From: Halomonas eurihalina
GTDB taxonomy: Bacteria; Pseudomonadota; Gammaproteobacteria; Pseudomonadales; Halomonadaceae
DNA length: 64,000 nucleotides
Direction: 5' to 3'
NCBI RefSeq assembly: GCF_008274785.1
Contig: NZ_VTPU01000004.1
Location: 174,882-238,881 of the forward strand
Shown one piece after another: positions 25,554 to 37,574 of this stretch (its first letter is position 1; each line of letters starts with the position of its first letter). The notes under the pieces are model-generated. The model did no database searches. It saw only the letters and a program-made list of their open reading frames with translations, and had not been told where the DNA came from. A program made the position numbers and the translations under genes.

Positions 25554-25754
25554 TCAGAAATCGCCGGTCAGCACTTCGTCCCAGGCATCGTCGAGCGAGT
25601 AGCCCACACGATTATCGATGGTATCGATGACCTTGACGGCATGTTGTAGAGACTCGTGATTGCCCTTCAGGGCAAGTACCAGTTTGGCCAGATCCTGCTT
25701 GCTGAACGTGCTGGCAATGAGGTCGGCTTGTTGGCTCAGTTCGTTGCAGTTCAT
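25554..25754 (-). CDS. Small acidic protein, 66 residues, unknown
   Basis: Starts at the ATG at 25754 with AGAGGTG upstream. The sequence is soluble, helical and acidic at its end (LDDAWDEVLTGDF), with one Cys near the N-terminus. It has its own terminator downstream, so it looks like an independent monocistronic unit. I do not recognise the family. Base composition at third positions is lower in GC than in neighbouring core genes. Confidence 0.6.
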   Translation of the reverse strand: MNCNELSQQADLIASTFSKQDLAKLVLALKGNHESLQHAVKVIDTIDNRVGYSLDDAWDEVLTGDF

Positions 25755-25831
25755 GTGTAACACCTCTTGATAGGGCCATCTGACAGGGCCATTTGTTGCC
25801 AGGATAACGTCTCGTCTGAGTCCGCCACCTG

Positions 25832-26050
25832 TCATGGCATTGGCGTATGTTTGCTACTCATGCCGGGCCGGGTAAGTGCCCTGTGCTGCAGTTGCGAAAT
25901 GGTCACAAGCTTGGAAAGACCATCGCCTTTGGCGCCCGGATCATCAGGAAAGCGCCGCGGTTTGTAGCCCAGAGCAGGGTCGCGAATCGGGATAACGAAA
26001 CGTTTGCCTGCTGCTGTGATTTCAATATGGTGCAGGACAGCAAATGCCAC
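25832..26050 (-). CDS. Possible small protein with GTG start, 72 residues
   Basis: A GTG at 26050 is preceded by AAGGAGG (26055-26061) with a 4-nt spacer, the strongest ribosome-binding sequence in this gap. The product is basic, with RFVIPIRDPALGYKPRRFPDDPG in the middle; I do not know a family. Only about half of its third codon positions are G or C, far below neighbouring genes, so it is either of foreign origin or not coding. The rest of the gap (26051-26175) shows nothing else clear. It would be read in the same direction as the 66-residue gene. Confidence 0.4.
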   Translation of the reverse strand: MAFAVLHHIEITAAGKRFVIPIRDPALGYKPRRFPDDPGAKGDGLSKLVTISQLQHRALTRPGMSSKHTPMP

Positions 26051-26175
26051 AATGCCTCCTTGGGTGCACGCCGGGTTGTAACTCGACTACATGTTGTCCA
26101 AAGAGTGGATATTGCTGTCGGTAAGTTTCATGACAGTGGTCGAACACCTGCACGAACGCATGAACATGAAGGCAT

Positions 26176-26201
26176 GAAAAAGGGGAGGCCAAGGCCTCCC
26201 C
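26176..26201 (-). terminator. Rho-independent terminator of aceA
   Basis: GGGGAGGC and GCCTCCCC form a perfect stem with a CAAG loop (nine pairs if the loop is two bases). On the minus strand five T follow. It begins 24 nt after the aceA stop. Confidence 0.9.
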
Positions 26202-26224
26202 GGAATGAATCGGTGATATCTCGG

Positions 26225-27823
26225 TCAACCGAACTGGTTCATGGTGTTGTCCTGGCCACCGGCCTTGAGTGCGGCTTCGCCGTGGAAGAATTCCTTGTGA
26301 TCGTCGCCGATGTTGGAGCCGGCCATGTCCTGGTGCTTGACGGTGGCGATGCCCTCGCGGATCTCGCGGCGCTGCACGCCTGCCACGTAGGCCAGCATAC
26401 CCTCGTCGCCGAAGTAGCCGCGTGCTAGGTTGTCGGTGGACAGGGCGGCGGTGTGGTAGGTCGGCAAGGTGATGAGATGATGGAAGATGCCAGCCTCGCG
26501 TGCGCCGTCGCGCTGAAAGTTCTGTGTCCACTCGTCGGCCAGGCGGCCCAGTTCGGTCTCGTCGTACTCGGCGCTCATCAGGTTGGCGCGGTCGTAGGCG
26601 GAGACGTCCTTGCCCTCGGCTTCCCAGGCGTCGAACACCTGCTGGCGGAAGTTCAGGGTCCAGTTGAAGGACGGCGAGTTGTTGTAGACCAGCTTGGCGT
26701 CCGGGCAGATCTCGCGGATGCGGTCCACCATGTGCTTGATCTGGCCGACATGGGGCTTTTCGGTCTCGATCCACAGCAGGTCGGCGCCATTCTGCAGGCT
26801 GGTGATGCAGTCGAGCACCACCCGATCCTCGCCGGTGCCCGGCTTGAACTGGTAGAGACCGGACGCCAGGCGCTTGACCTTGACCAGCTTGCCGCTCTGC
26901 TTGATGACCACATCGCCGTTGGCGATATCGTCCGCGGAGGCGATTTCGTCACCGTCAAGGAAGGCATTGTACTGATCCCCCAGGTCGCCGGGCTCATGGC
27001 TGACGGCGATCTTCTGGGTCAGGCCGGCACCCAGGGAATCGGTGCGGGCGACGATCACGCCATCTTCCACGCCGAGCTCCAGGAAGGCGTAACGCACGGC
27101 GTTGAGCTTGGCGATGAAGTCCTCGTGGGGCACGGTGACCTTGCCGTCCTGGTGTCCGCACTGCTTTTCGTCGGAGACCTGATTCTCGATCTGGATGCAG
27201 CAGGCACCGGCTTCGATCATCTTCTTGGCCAGCAGATAGGTGGCCTCGGCATTGCCGAAGCCGGCATCGATATCAGCGATGATCGGCACAATATGCGTCT
27301 CGAAGTTATCGATTCTGCCGAGCAGTTCCTTGGTTTTCAGCTCGTCGCCGGCCTGCTGGGCAGCGTCCAGTTCGCGGAAAAGATGGTTGAGCTCCCAGCT
27401 ATCGGCCTGGCGCAGGAAGGTGTAGAGCTCCTCGATCAAGGCCGGCACGCTGGTCTTTTCATGCATCGACTGGTCGGGAAGCGGGCCGAACTCGGAGCGC
27501 ATGGCGGCGACCATCCAGCCGGAGAGGTAGAGGTAGCGCCCCTTGGTTTCACCGAAGTGCTTCTTGATGGAGATCATCTTCTGCTGGCCGATGAAGCCGT
27601 GCCAGCAGCCTAGCGACTGGGTGTACTGGCTGGTATCGGCGTCGTAGGTGGCCATGTCGTCGCGCATGACGGCGGCGGTGTAGCGCGCGATGTCCAGGCC
27701 GGTGCGAAAGCGGTTCTGCAGGCGCAGGCGGGCGGCGTGATCAGGGTTGATGTTGTCCCACTTGCCACGTTGGGCCTCGCGGTGCTGGGCCAGTGTCTGA
27801 CGTTCGTCGTTGAAAGCTGCCAT
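26225..27823 (-). CDS. aceA: Isocitrate lyase
   Basis: 532 residues, the long form found in Pseudomonas and relatives. It splits isocitrate into glyoxylate and succinate, the first step of the glyoxylate bypass needed for growth on acetate or fatty acids. Catalytic Cys222 lies in the signature DEKQCGHQDGKVTVP (KQCGH where enterobacteria have KKCGH). Substrate blocks IIADIDAGFG and WIETEKPHVGQ are also present. GAGAGG precedes the ATG. The competing isocitrate dehydrogenase lies 7 kb away. Malate synthase is not in the window. Confidence 0.95.
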   Translation of the reverse strand: MAAFNDERQTLAQHREAQRGKWDNINPDHAARLRLQNRFRTGLDIARYTAAVMRDDMATYDADTSQYTQSLGCWHGFIGQQKMISIKKHFGETKGRYLYLSGWMVAAMRSEFGPLPDQSMHEKTSVPALIEELYTFLRQADSWELNHLFRELDAAQQAGDELKTKELLGRIDNFETHIVPIIADIDAGFGNAEATYLLAKKMIEAGACCIQIENQVSDEKQCGHQDGKVTVPHEDFIAKLNAVRYAFLELGVEDGVIVARTDSLGAGLTQKIAVSHEPGDLGDQYNAFLDGDEIASADDIANGDVVIKQSGKLVKVKRLASGLYQFKPGTGEDRVVLDCITSLQNGADLLWIETEKPHVGQIKHMVDRIREICPDAKLVYNNSPSFNWTLNFRQQVFDAWEAEGKDVSAYDRANLMSAEYDETELGRLADEWTQNFQRDGAREAGIFHHLITLPTYHTAALSTDNLARGYFGDEGMLAYVAGVQRREIREGIATVKHQDMAGSNIGDDHKEFFHGEAALKAGGQDNTMNQFG

Positions 27824-27943
27824 GGGGTGATCCTCTCGTTCAGGTCAAGGAACTGCTTGGTCACATTTTGTGCTGCAACCGCGAAATAGCGTTCTCTTTC
27901 ATGGCGGACGGCATGGTGGTTTTTCGTGCCTTGCTCGTCCCCT

Positions 27944-28009
27944 GACGAGTGCGCTTGTTATATCGCTGGTTGAGGGGAATATCGCTCAGTGCGTGTTGGC
28001 GCACTCGTC
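27944..28009. promoter_or_regulatory. 11-bp inverted repeat spanning the probable aceA promoter
   Basis: GACGAGTGCGC and GCGCACTCGTC are perfect mirror images 44 bp apart. Between them, on the minus strand, lies TATAAC (27957-27962), a fair -10 box about 135 nt upstream of the aceA start. Two ATATCGCT direct repeats are in the loop. The arrangement could be a pair of operator half-sites or an RNA stem. In the remaining 27824-28150 gap I see only the plus-strand terminator. Confidence 0.45.
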
Positions 28010-28084
28010 TTGTGGATCACTATGGCCCCGTATGACGGGCTTTCACCATTGGTATTTGGGAGCAGGAAGGGTTGTAGCTCGACG

Positions 28085-28126
28085 ACAGGAACCCGTTTGA
28101 GCGAGGGGTTCCTGTAGTCTTTTTTC
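28085..28126 (+). terminator. Plus-strand terminator without a plus-strand gene
   Basis: ACAGGAACCC and GGGTTCCTGT form a perfect 10-bp stem with an 11-nt loop, followed by AGTC and six T on the plus strand. On the minus strand no T tract follows it, so it is directional. Confidence 0.8.
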
Positions 28127-28150
28127 GCGGAGGGAGATGAGAAAGGAAGG

Positions 28151-28585
28151 TCAGTCGCGCAGGGATAGCGTCATGTTGCGATGCGGAATTCCGGCGTCCA
28201 GGAAGGTGTCGCCATGGGCGTGGAAGCCGAGTCGTTCGTAGAAGGCGAGGGCGTGGGTCTGGGCGGCCAGGGCCACATGGACATCGCCTCGGCGACGGGC
28301 CGAGGCGATGGCGGCTTCCATCAGCGCGAGGCCGATGCCTCGGCCTCGCGCGTCTTTCAGCACGGCCACCCGGCCGATATGGCCGTCGGGCAGCAGGCGC
28401 GCGGTGCCTAGCGCTTTGCCGGCGGCGTCGAGTGCCAGGAAGTGCCGGCACTCGTCATCGCGGCCGTCCCATTCCTCCTCTTCGGGGACCTGCTGCTCTT
28501 CGATGAACACCACTCGGCGGATCTCGCTGGCAATGTCACCGAGTTCGCTCCAGTCGCCTTCGCGGATTTCCAGTGCGTGCATCAT
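28151..28585 (-). CDS. GNAT family N-acetyltransferase
   Basis: 144 residues. The acetyl-CoA-binding loop is DARGRGIGLALMEAAI, preceded by the beta strand IGRVAVL; the N-terminal block VFIEEQQVPEEEEWDGRDDECRHFLAL is common to the YjcF/ElaA-like GNAT subgroup. GAGGAATG precedes the first of two ATG codons. It follows roxA with a 4-nt gap, so they form one transcript. The acetyl acceptor is unknown. Confidence 0.87.
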   Translation of the reverse strand: MMHALEIREGDWSELGDIASEIRRVVFIEEQQVPEEEEWDGRDDECRHFLALDAAGKALGTARLLPDGHIGRVAVLKDARGRGIGLALMEAAIASARRRGDVHVALAAQTHALAFYERLGFHAHGDTFLDAGIPHRNMTLSLRD

Positions 28586-28589
28586 GCGT

Positions 28590-29765
28590 TCATTCCTCGT
28601 CGAGACCGGTCCAGTCGAGGCTGCCGGCATCCAGTAGATGGACCAGGACCCGTGGGGCCTCGGCATGCTCCAGCAGGTGGGCGTCGAGCGTCGCGGTTCC
28701 GGCCAGTTCCCGGGCCAGCCCGGTGGGGCAGTCGAGGCCATCGCCATCGACGAACAGGGTCGCGCGCTCGTCGTCCAGGGCACGCCAGGCGAAGCGCGAA
28801 CCGAGGCTGCGCTCCAGCGTCTCGCCGGCTTGTAGTGCGGCGACAAGCTCGGCTTCCTCGGTGGGCGTCTCGTTGGGCACCAGTTGGTCGACGTACTTGG
28901 GCTGGGTCATGACCCGGCCGAACCATTGGGCCAGCTGGGCGGGGTCGTCGAGCGTCTCGAGGATCAGGGCGCGCATGCGGGACAGCGCGGCGTCGTCGAG
29001 TTGCGCGGGATCCTCGGGGACGTCCATGCTGGCATCGGCGTAGCGATGCGAGGCGGGGAGCTGCTCTCCGATGTAGTCGGCAAAGGAGGTGATGGCTTCG
29101 TCCGCCGAGGGGGCGCGGAAGCCAACCGAGAACGTCAAGCAGTCATCGGACTGGCTGACGCCGTGGTGCGCCCAGCCCGGCGGGAGATACAGCATGTCGC
29201 CGGGTTCCAGCACCCAGTCCTGACCGGGCTGCACCTCGAAGCGCTCGAGGATGCGCAGGTCGATTCCGGCGATGATCGGGGCGTCTTCCGGCACGCGTCC
29301 GCCGAGCTGCCAATGGCGTTGACCGCTGGCCTGCAGCAGGAAGACGTCGTACTGGTCCACATGGGGGCCGACGCTGCCGCCGGGAGGCGCATAGCTGATC
29401 ATGATGTCGTCGAGCCGCCAGCGGGGCAGGAAGTCGAAGCGTTCGAGCAGTTCGGCCACCCCGGGAACGTAGTGATCCACCGCCTGGACTAGCAGCGTCC
29501 AGTCCCGCTCGGGCAGCCGGGCGAAGGTGGCTTCGTCGAAGGGGCCGTGACTGACCTGCCAGGGGCCTTCGGGGCCGTGTTCCTCGACCAGGCGCGCCTC
29601 GATGTTGTCCTCGCAGGCCAGCCCGGCCAGCTCGTCGGGGGAGAGCGGACTCTCGATATCGGGAAAGGCGCCGCGGATCAGCAAGGGCTGTTGCTGCCAG
29701 TAGTCGCGCAGGAAGTCGGCGGCGGACAGGCCGCCCAGCATCGTGAGGGGCGAATCGGGTGACAT
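28590..29765 (-). CDS. roxA: 50S ribosomal protein L16 3-hydroxylase (cupin, YcfD-like)
   Basis: 391 residues. A JmjC-type cupin with the iron ligands His135 and Asp137 (VGPHVDQYDVF) and His200 (PPGWAHHGVS), as in E. coli YcfD/RoxA. That enzyme uses oxygen and 2-oxoglutarate to hydroxylate an arginine of ribosomal protein L16. The C-terminal half has the dimerisation and winged-helix regions of this family. Its neighbourhood next to purB-hflD-mnmA is the same as in many gammaproteobacteria. It lies beyond the purB terminator, so it probably has its own promoter, and is followed by the GNAT gene. Confidence 0.9.
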   Translation of the reverse strand: MSPDSPLTMLGGLSAADFLRDYWQQQPLLIRGAFPDIESPLSPDELAGLACEDNIEARLVEEHGPEGPWQVSHGPFDEATFARLPERDWTLLVQAVDHYVPGVAELLERFDFLPRWRLDDIMISYAPPGGSVGPHVDQYDVFLLQASGQRHWQLGGRVPEDAPIIAGIDLRILERFEVQPGQDWVLEPGDMLYLPPGWAHHGVSQSDDCLTFSVGFRAPSADEAITSFADYIGEQLPASHRYADASMDVPEDPAQLDDAALSRMRALILETLDDPAQLAQWFGRVMTQPKYVDQLVPNETPTEEAELVAALQAGETLERSLGSRFAWRALDDERATLFVDGDGLDCPTGLARELAGTATLDAHLLEHAEAPRVLVHLLDAGSLDWTGLDEE

Positions 29766-29802
29766 AGGCTACCGGGTCGTCGAGAGGTTGAAGGCTAGCT
29801 GT

Positions 29803-31265
<1,463 letters not shown>

Positions 31266-31904
31266 TTACAGGGTGTCGAGAGCTTTCTTCAGGGCGTTGC
31301 GCTGGAAGATCAATTTCCAGCGACGTCCGCCCTGCTGATGCCAGAGCAGTCCGAAGCGGACGCCGGCCAGCAGGCAGGCACGCACGCGTTCCGGCATCAT
31401 GCGGCTCTGCAGCAGGGAAGGGTCGCCCTGGACGACAATGCGTGTCTTGAGGGTGGAAAGGGTCTGCTGATAAGCCTCGCCGAGGCTGGCGATGATGTTC
31501 TCGTGGGTCTCGCCGAAATGCTCGGCCTGGCCCTGGACGCGCGTCAGGTGCTGTCCGAGGTCGTCCATCATGGCGTTGTTGCCGCGCAGCTTGTTCATCA
31601 GCATCAGCAGTGAGAAACCGTAACGCATCACCACCGGATTGGCCTGGCGGCGTCCGAGCACTCCCTCGAGCGTGTCGAGCCCCAGGCGCAGGTTGTTGGG
31701 ATGCCCGCCGTAGATGGCTTCAAAGTTTTCGGGATTGGTGTCCAGGGTGGCGTGGATCAGAGTGTCCCAGGCGCGTTGCTCGACCTGTCCGGTGCGGGCG
31801 AGTTCGTCGACCAGGCTGGCGGCCTGGAAGACGCCGGCCAGGGCCAGGGCCTGGCGCCCGACTGGTGTGTCGGGCGCCGGGTGGATGGGCGTGGATGCAT
31901 TCAT
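31266..31904 (-). CDS. hflD: High frequency lysogenization protein HflD
   Basis: 212 residues, all-alpha, soluble, peripheral to the inner membrane. Family features include [20 protein letters not shown] at the N-terminus and [15 protein letters not shown] in the middle. In E. coli HflD binds phage lambda CII; its housekeeping role is not settled. It overlaps mnmA by 4 nt (ATGA) and precedes purB, the classical order mnmA-hflD-purB. Confidence 0.92.
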   Translation of the reverse strand: MNASTPIHPAPDTPVGRQALALAGVFQAASLVDELARTGQVEQRAWDTLIHATLDTNPENFEAIYGGHPNNLRLGLDTLEGVLGRRQANPVVMRYGFSLLMLMNKLRGNNAMMDDLGQHLTRVQGQAEHFGETHENIIASLGEAYQQTLSTLKTRIVVQGDPSLLQSRMMPERVRACLLAGVRFGLLWHQQGGRRWKLIFQRNALKKALDTL

Positions 31905-33013
31905 GCAGCCGCCTCCGTGGCATTCCAGGTGGCACGGATCACACCGCCGCCAAGGCAGATGTCCCCGTCATAGAGCACCAGCGACTGGCCGGGGGTCACG
32001 GCGCGCTGCGGATCGTCGAAATGCACCTCGACGCCACCATCCTCGGCGACTCGCATGGTGCAGGGCACGTCGTCCTGGCGATAGCGGGTCTTGGCCTGGT
32101 AGCGTCCTTCGGGCGCGGGAGGCGTGCCGGCTACCCAGTCCATGGCCTCGGTGGCCAGGCTGTCGGTATAGAGCAGAGGATGATGCTTGCCCTGCACCAC
32201 GGTGAGCACGTTGTGCTCGAGATCCTTGCCGGCCACGTACCAGGGGGCATCGGGATAGTTGGTCAAGCCGCCGATGCCCAGGCCCTGGCGTTGCCCGAGG
32301 GTGTAGTACATCAACCCCATGTGCTCGCCGATGATGTCGCCATCCGGCGTTGCGATGGTGCCCGGTTGGGCGGGCAGATACTGTCGCAGGAAATCGCGGA
32401 AACGGCGCTCGCCGATGAAGCAGATCCCGGTGGAATCCTTCTTGCGCGCCGTCGCCAGGTCGTGGCGCTCGGCGATGTCGCGGACTTCGCTCTTTTCCAG
32501 CTCGCCCACTGGGAAGAGGCTACGGGCGATGGCGGCCTCGGGCACGGCGTGCAGGAAGTAGCTCTGGTCCTTGTTGGCATCGAGCCCCTTGAGCAGGCGC
32601 GCATGGCCGTCGCGCTCGGCGCGGCGCACATAATGACCGGTGGCAATCCACTCGGCACCGAGCATCTCGGCGTACTCGAGGAAGACCTTGAACTTGATTT
32701 CGCGGTTGCAGAGGATGTCCGGATTCGGCGTGCGCCCGGCCTGGTACTCGGCGAGGAAGTGCTCGAAGACGTTATCCCAGTACTCGGCGGCGAAGTTGGC
32801 GGTGTGCAAATGGATGCCGAGCTTGGCGCACACGGCCTCGGCATCCGCCAGGTCTTCCTTGGCGGTGCAGTATTCGGTGCCGTCGTCCTCGTCCCAGTTC
32901 TTCATGAACAGGCCTTCGACATCAAAGCCCTGTTCGAGCAGTAACTGGGCGGATACGGAGGAGTCGACACCGCCGGACATGCCGACGATGACCTTGCCGT
33001 TGCTGGCTGACAT
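31901..33013 (-). CDS. mnmA: tRNA-specific 2-thiouridylase MnmA
   Basis: 370 residues from the ATG at 33013; a TTG nine codons upstream also opens the frame but is less likely. It puts sulfur on U34 of tRNAs for Lys, Glu and Gln. The PP-loop SGGVDSS is at residues 13-19; the two catalytic cysteines are Cys102 ([10 protein letters not shown]) and Cys198 ([12 protein letters not shown]). GAGAG lies upstream of the start. It overlaps hflD by 4 nt. The 300-bp gap to nudJ upstream is filled with tandem repeats. Confidence 0.93.
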   Translation of the reverse strand: MSASNGKVIVGMSGGVDSSVSAQLLLEQGFDVEGLFMKNWDEDDGTEYCTAKEDLADAEAVCAKLGIHLHTANFAAEYWDNVFEHFLAEYQAGRTPNPDILCNREIKFKVFLEYAEMLGAEWIATGHYVRRAERDGHARLLKGLDANKDQSYFLHAVPEAAIARSLFPVGELEKSEVRDIAERHDLATARKKDSTGICFIGERRFRDFLRQYLPAQPGTIATPDGDIIGEHMGLMYYTLGQRQGLGIGGLTNYPDAPWYVAGKDLEHNVLTVVQGKHHPLLYTDSLATEAMDWVAGTPPAPEGRYQAKTRYRQDDVPCTMRVAEDGGVEVHFDDPQRAVTPGQSLVLYDGDICLGGGVIRATWNATEAAA

Positions 33014-33086
33014 GGCGCTCTCGGATTGAATGGGTCGCAAATGGGGAGAGATTATACCTGATTCGAGTTCGAAGCTCGAAGATGGC

Positions 33087-33194
33087 GCCAGAGGTAGATC
33101 GCGGCTGACGCCGCTGGAAGAGACAAGAACGGCGCTTGGTGCCAGAGGTAGATCGCGGCTGACGCCGCTGGAAGAGATAAGAACGGCGCTTGGC
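33087..33194. repeat. 54-bp tandem duplication
   Basis: Two copies (33087-33140 and 33141-33194) differ at only two positions. Each begins GCCAGAGGTAGATCGCGGCT and contains the small palindrome GCGGC-TGAC-GCCGC. GGCGCC occurs at both outer ends of the pair, giving it a palindromic frame. It lies in the nudJ-mnmA intergenic region. The unit is a multiple of three, but no gene is read through it. Confidence 0.9.
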
Positions 33195-33246
33195 GCCTTT
33201 AAGAGAGAAGAAAATCCTTGAGGCTCCAGATCTTGGGGCCAACCTG

Positions 33247-33313
33247 TCTTCCCTCTTCCCTCTTCCCTCTTCCCTCTTCCCTCTTCCCTCTTCCCTCTTC
33301 CCTCTTCCCTCTT
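33247..33313. repeat. Nine-copy 7-bp tandem array, pure polypurine/polypyrimidine
   Basis: TCTTCCC is repeated nine times without error (33247-33309), with a partial tenth running into the nudJ stop codon at 33313-33315. The nudJ mRNA therefore continues from its stop codon straight into (GGGAAGA)n. Such arrays vary in copy number by slippage. Confidence 0.95.
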
Positions 33314-33762
33314 CAGCGCTCGTGAATCGTATCCATGGGGTAGAAGCGTTCGGCGATGGCGTCACGGATGCGGCGCATGACCAGAGGGCTGCGCATGCGA
33401 CCCTCGCGCTCCAGGGCTTCCAATTCGTCCAGCGGGAGCCAGTGTACCGCCCGGATCGCCGGGTCGAGCTCATTGCCGAGATGGGCGAGTGCCATGCCGT
33501 GGAAGCCGTGGCTGTGAAAGGTCTTGCCATCGGGCGCCTGATAGACGTATAGCCCCAGGTAGTCGGTGATGCCCACCTGCCAGGCGGTTTCCTCGCGTAG
33601 TTCGCGCAGGGCGCCGTCGCGGATGCGTTCGTCGGGTTCCAGGTGGCCGGCGGGCTGGTTGAAGAGGGTCTGCGGGCCGCCGCGATCCTCTTCAACCATC
33701 AGGTAGCAGCCGGCGCGCTCCACCACGGTGGCCACGCTGACGATGGGATACCAACGGCTCAT
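33313..33762 (-). CDS. nudJ: NUDIX hydrolase NudJ
   Basis: 149 residues from the ATG at 33762, with GAGGAAG upstream; the longer frame is not supported. The Nudix box G-x5-E-x7-RE-x2-EE is seen in [20 protein letters not shown]. It matches NudJ, the phosphatase for thiamine pyrimidine pyrophosphates and nucleoside tri- and diphosphates, encoded upstream of mnmA in E. coli as here. It overlaps rluE by 4 nt. Its stop codon abuts a 7-bp tandem array. Confidence 0.9.
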   Translation of the reverse strand: MSRWYPIVSVATVVERAGCYLMVEEDRGGPQTLFNQPAGHLEPDERIRDGALRELREETAWQVGITDYLGLYVYQAPDGKTFHSHGFHGMALAHLGNELDPAIRAVHWLPLDELEALEREGRMRSPLVMRRIRDAIAERFYPMDTIHER

Positions 33763-34346
33763 GTGCGCTTCCTCATGGATGAGCGGCGGGGCTTGTGGCG
33801 CGGCGCGTTGAGCGTCTCGCAACGCCACTGTCCCGGCGCCAGGCCGTCGAGCGTCCAGGGGCCGATGGCTGTGCGCACCAGGCGCAGTGTTGGATGTCCG
33901 ACATGCGCGGTCATGCGGCGTACCTGGCGATTGCGTCCTTCGGTAATGATGAGCTCCAGCCATTGGGTAACGGGATGGCGGCGCGGGTCCACTGCCGGTT
34001 GGCGGTCTGGCAGGGACACGCTTTCCAGCCGGCGAACTCGGGCAGGGCGGGTGCGCCCGTCCTTCAGTTCGACGCCGTTGCGCAGTGCCGCCAGGGCATC
34101 GTCGCTCGGCGTCCCTTCGACCTGGACCCAGTAGGTCTTGGGCTGCTTGTGTTTCGGGTGGCTGATGCGGTGAATCAGTTCGCCGTCGTCGGATAACAGT
34201 AACAGGCCCTCGGAGTCGTGATCGAGCCGGCCGGCCGGATAGATGCCGGGCACGTCGATGTGCTCGGCCAGCGTTGCGCGCCCTTCACGATCAGTAAATT
34301 GCGAAAGCGTGCGATAGGGCTTGTGGAAAAGATATAAGCGGCTCAT
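33759..34346 (-). CDS. rluE: 23S rRNA pseudouridine(2457) synthase RluE
   Basis: 195 residues. An RsuA-family pseudouridine synthase lacking the S4 domain, as RluE does. Catalytic Asp42 lies in AGRLDHDSEGLLLLSDDG; the family block ITEGRNRQVRRMTAHVGHPTLRLVR follows. It modifies U2457 of 23S rRNA in E. coli. The C-terminus is a basic tail. It is the first gene of the rluE-nudJ-mnmA-hflD-purB set and overlaps nudJ by 4 nt; its promoter must lie in the 34347-34626 gap shared with the isocitrate dehydrogenase gene, where I see no clear operator. Confidence 0.92.
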   Translation of the reverse strand: MSRLYLFHKPYRTLSQFTDREGRATLAEHIDVPGIYPAGRLDHDSEGLLLLSDDGELIHRISHPKHKQPKTYWVQVEGTPSDDALAALRNGVELKDGRTRPARVRRLESVSLPDRQPAVDPRRHPVTQWLELIITEGRNRQVRRMTAHVGHPTLRLVRTAIGPWTLDGLAPGQWRCETLNAPRHKPRRSSMRKRT

Positions 34347-34569
34347 GAGGGTATCTTACCGGTCGCTGCGCCGGGATGGCAGGGATCGTCTTCGATCCGG
34401 GTTCATGCGTTGGCGACGGCGGGCTGATATACTGCGCCTCGCTCGCCGGAGCGCCTTCGTCGCTTTTCTGGATCTGGCGTGACCAGCCCCGAGTGATGAC
34501 CGATGCCTCGTTGTGACTGTTGTGCCGGGCTGTTCTCACCCCATGGTTCCTGTCTTCCAGACATTGTGA

Positions 34570-36861
<2,292 letters not shown>

Positions 36862-36895
36862 GCGCTTCCCTGATCAGCGTGAACTGACGTGTTCC

Positions 36896-36923
36896 GGCCC
36901 CGTCCTGGTTCAAGGGCGGGGTC
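36896..36923 (+). terminator. Hairpin after isocitrate dehydrogenase gene
   Basis: GGCCCCGTCC pairs with GGGCGGGGTC (ten pairs, two of them G-U) around an 8-nt loop, 35 nt after the stop. No T tract follows, so termination may be partial. Just before it, AAGCGC-TAA-GCGCTT places the stop codon in a small hairpin. Confidence 0.55.
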
Positions 36924-37072
36924 GCTGCATTGAGGGATGCATGAAACTGTAGCAGGGTAAAACCATGATGAACCCGCGTGCGCCGTCGACGTCCAATTAT
37001 CCGTCGAAGGGCATCGATGGAGGCTTGTCGAGAAGCGAAGTGGTGCTTATGTTCAGAAGAGAGGAGAGAGTG

Positions 37073-37435
37073 ATGGCGGACCGCCTAGCTTCGTACCGGG
37101 CCGGAATGACGCGCCCTCCGGAGCCTGATGAAGGCGACGGCGATGTCGCGGTGCAGTCGTCCGAGCCGGAGCTGGCGCACCCTCCGATGTATAAAGTGGT
37201 CTTGCATAACGACGACTTCACCCCAATGGAGTTCGTTGTCGAGGTGCTGCAGACCTTTTTCCATATGGATAGCGAGACGGCCGTGCAGGTCATGCTGGCG
37301 GTTCATACCCAGGGCAAGGCCACTTGTGGCATCTTTACCCGGGATATTGCGGAAACCAAAAGCCACCAAGTCAATCAATATGCACGAGAGTGCCAGCACC
37401 CGTTGCTGTGCGATATCGAGGCGACGGACGATTGA
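37073..37435 (+). CDS. clpS: ATP-dependent Clp protease adaptor ClpS
   Basis: 120 residues from the ATG at 37073, which has GAGGAG 8-13 nt upstream; the frame is open from 36965 but the extra residues are not ClpS-like. It binds the N-terminal Leu, Phe, Tyr or Trp of N-degron substrates and hands them to ClpA. Key residues seen: Asn46-Asp47-Asp48 in [14 protein letters not shown] for the substrate amino group, and His78 in [11 protein letters not shown]. Followed 139 nt later by clpA. Confidence 0.93.
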   Translation: MADRLASYRAGMTRPPEPDEGDGDVAVQSSEPELAHPPMYKVVLHNDDFTPMEFVVEVLQTFFHMDSETAVQVMLAVHTQGKATCGIFTRDIAETKSHQVNQYARECQHPLLCDIEATDD

Positions 37436-37574
37436 GCATCGGCATGGTCCAAGGGGAAAATGGCGAAACAGCGTTGGAGAAGTCACTTGCAACGTTGTCG
37501 TTTGTACCCGATGTTGATGATGCCGGACCGAGAAAGATCCGACGCGAGCCCTAAGCGGCGAGAAGGGGACTGCC

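Larger units (their letters stand above)
27930..28126 (+). ncRNA. Candidate small RNA upstream of aceA
   Basis: A plus-strand rho-independent terminator at 28085-28126 has no plus-strand gene before it: genes on both sides are on the minus strand for kilobases. Upstream lies a long-range inverted repeat (27944-27954 with 27999-28009) that would fold the RNA into an 11-bp stem closing a 44-nt loop. No convincing promoter was found, so the 5' end is a guess. It could instead be a leader or operator structure of aceA on the other strand. Confidence 0.3.

Noticed and set aside
28085..28126. Terminator for the GNAT gene
   Set aside because: The GNAT gene is on the minus strand; the T tract follows the hairpin only on the plus strand.
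33030..33221. Peptide encoded across the 54-bp duplication
   Set aside because: The frame exists only because the unit length is a multiple of three; there is no ribosome-binding site or family, and both strands are equally open.
33247..33313. CRISPR-like array
   Set aside because: Units are 7 bp and contiguous with no spacers; it is a simple tandem repeat.
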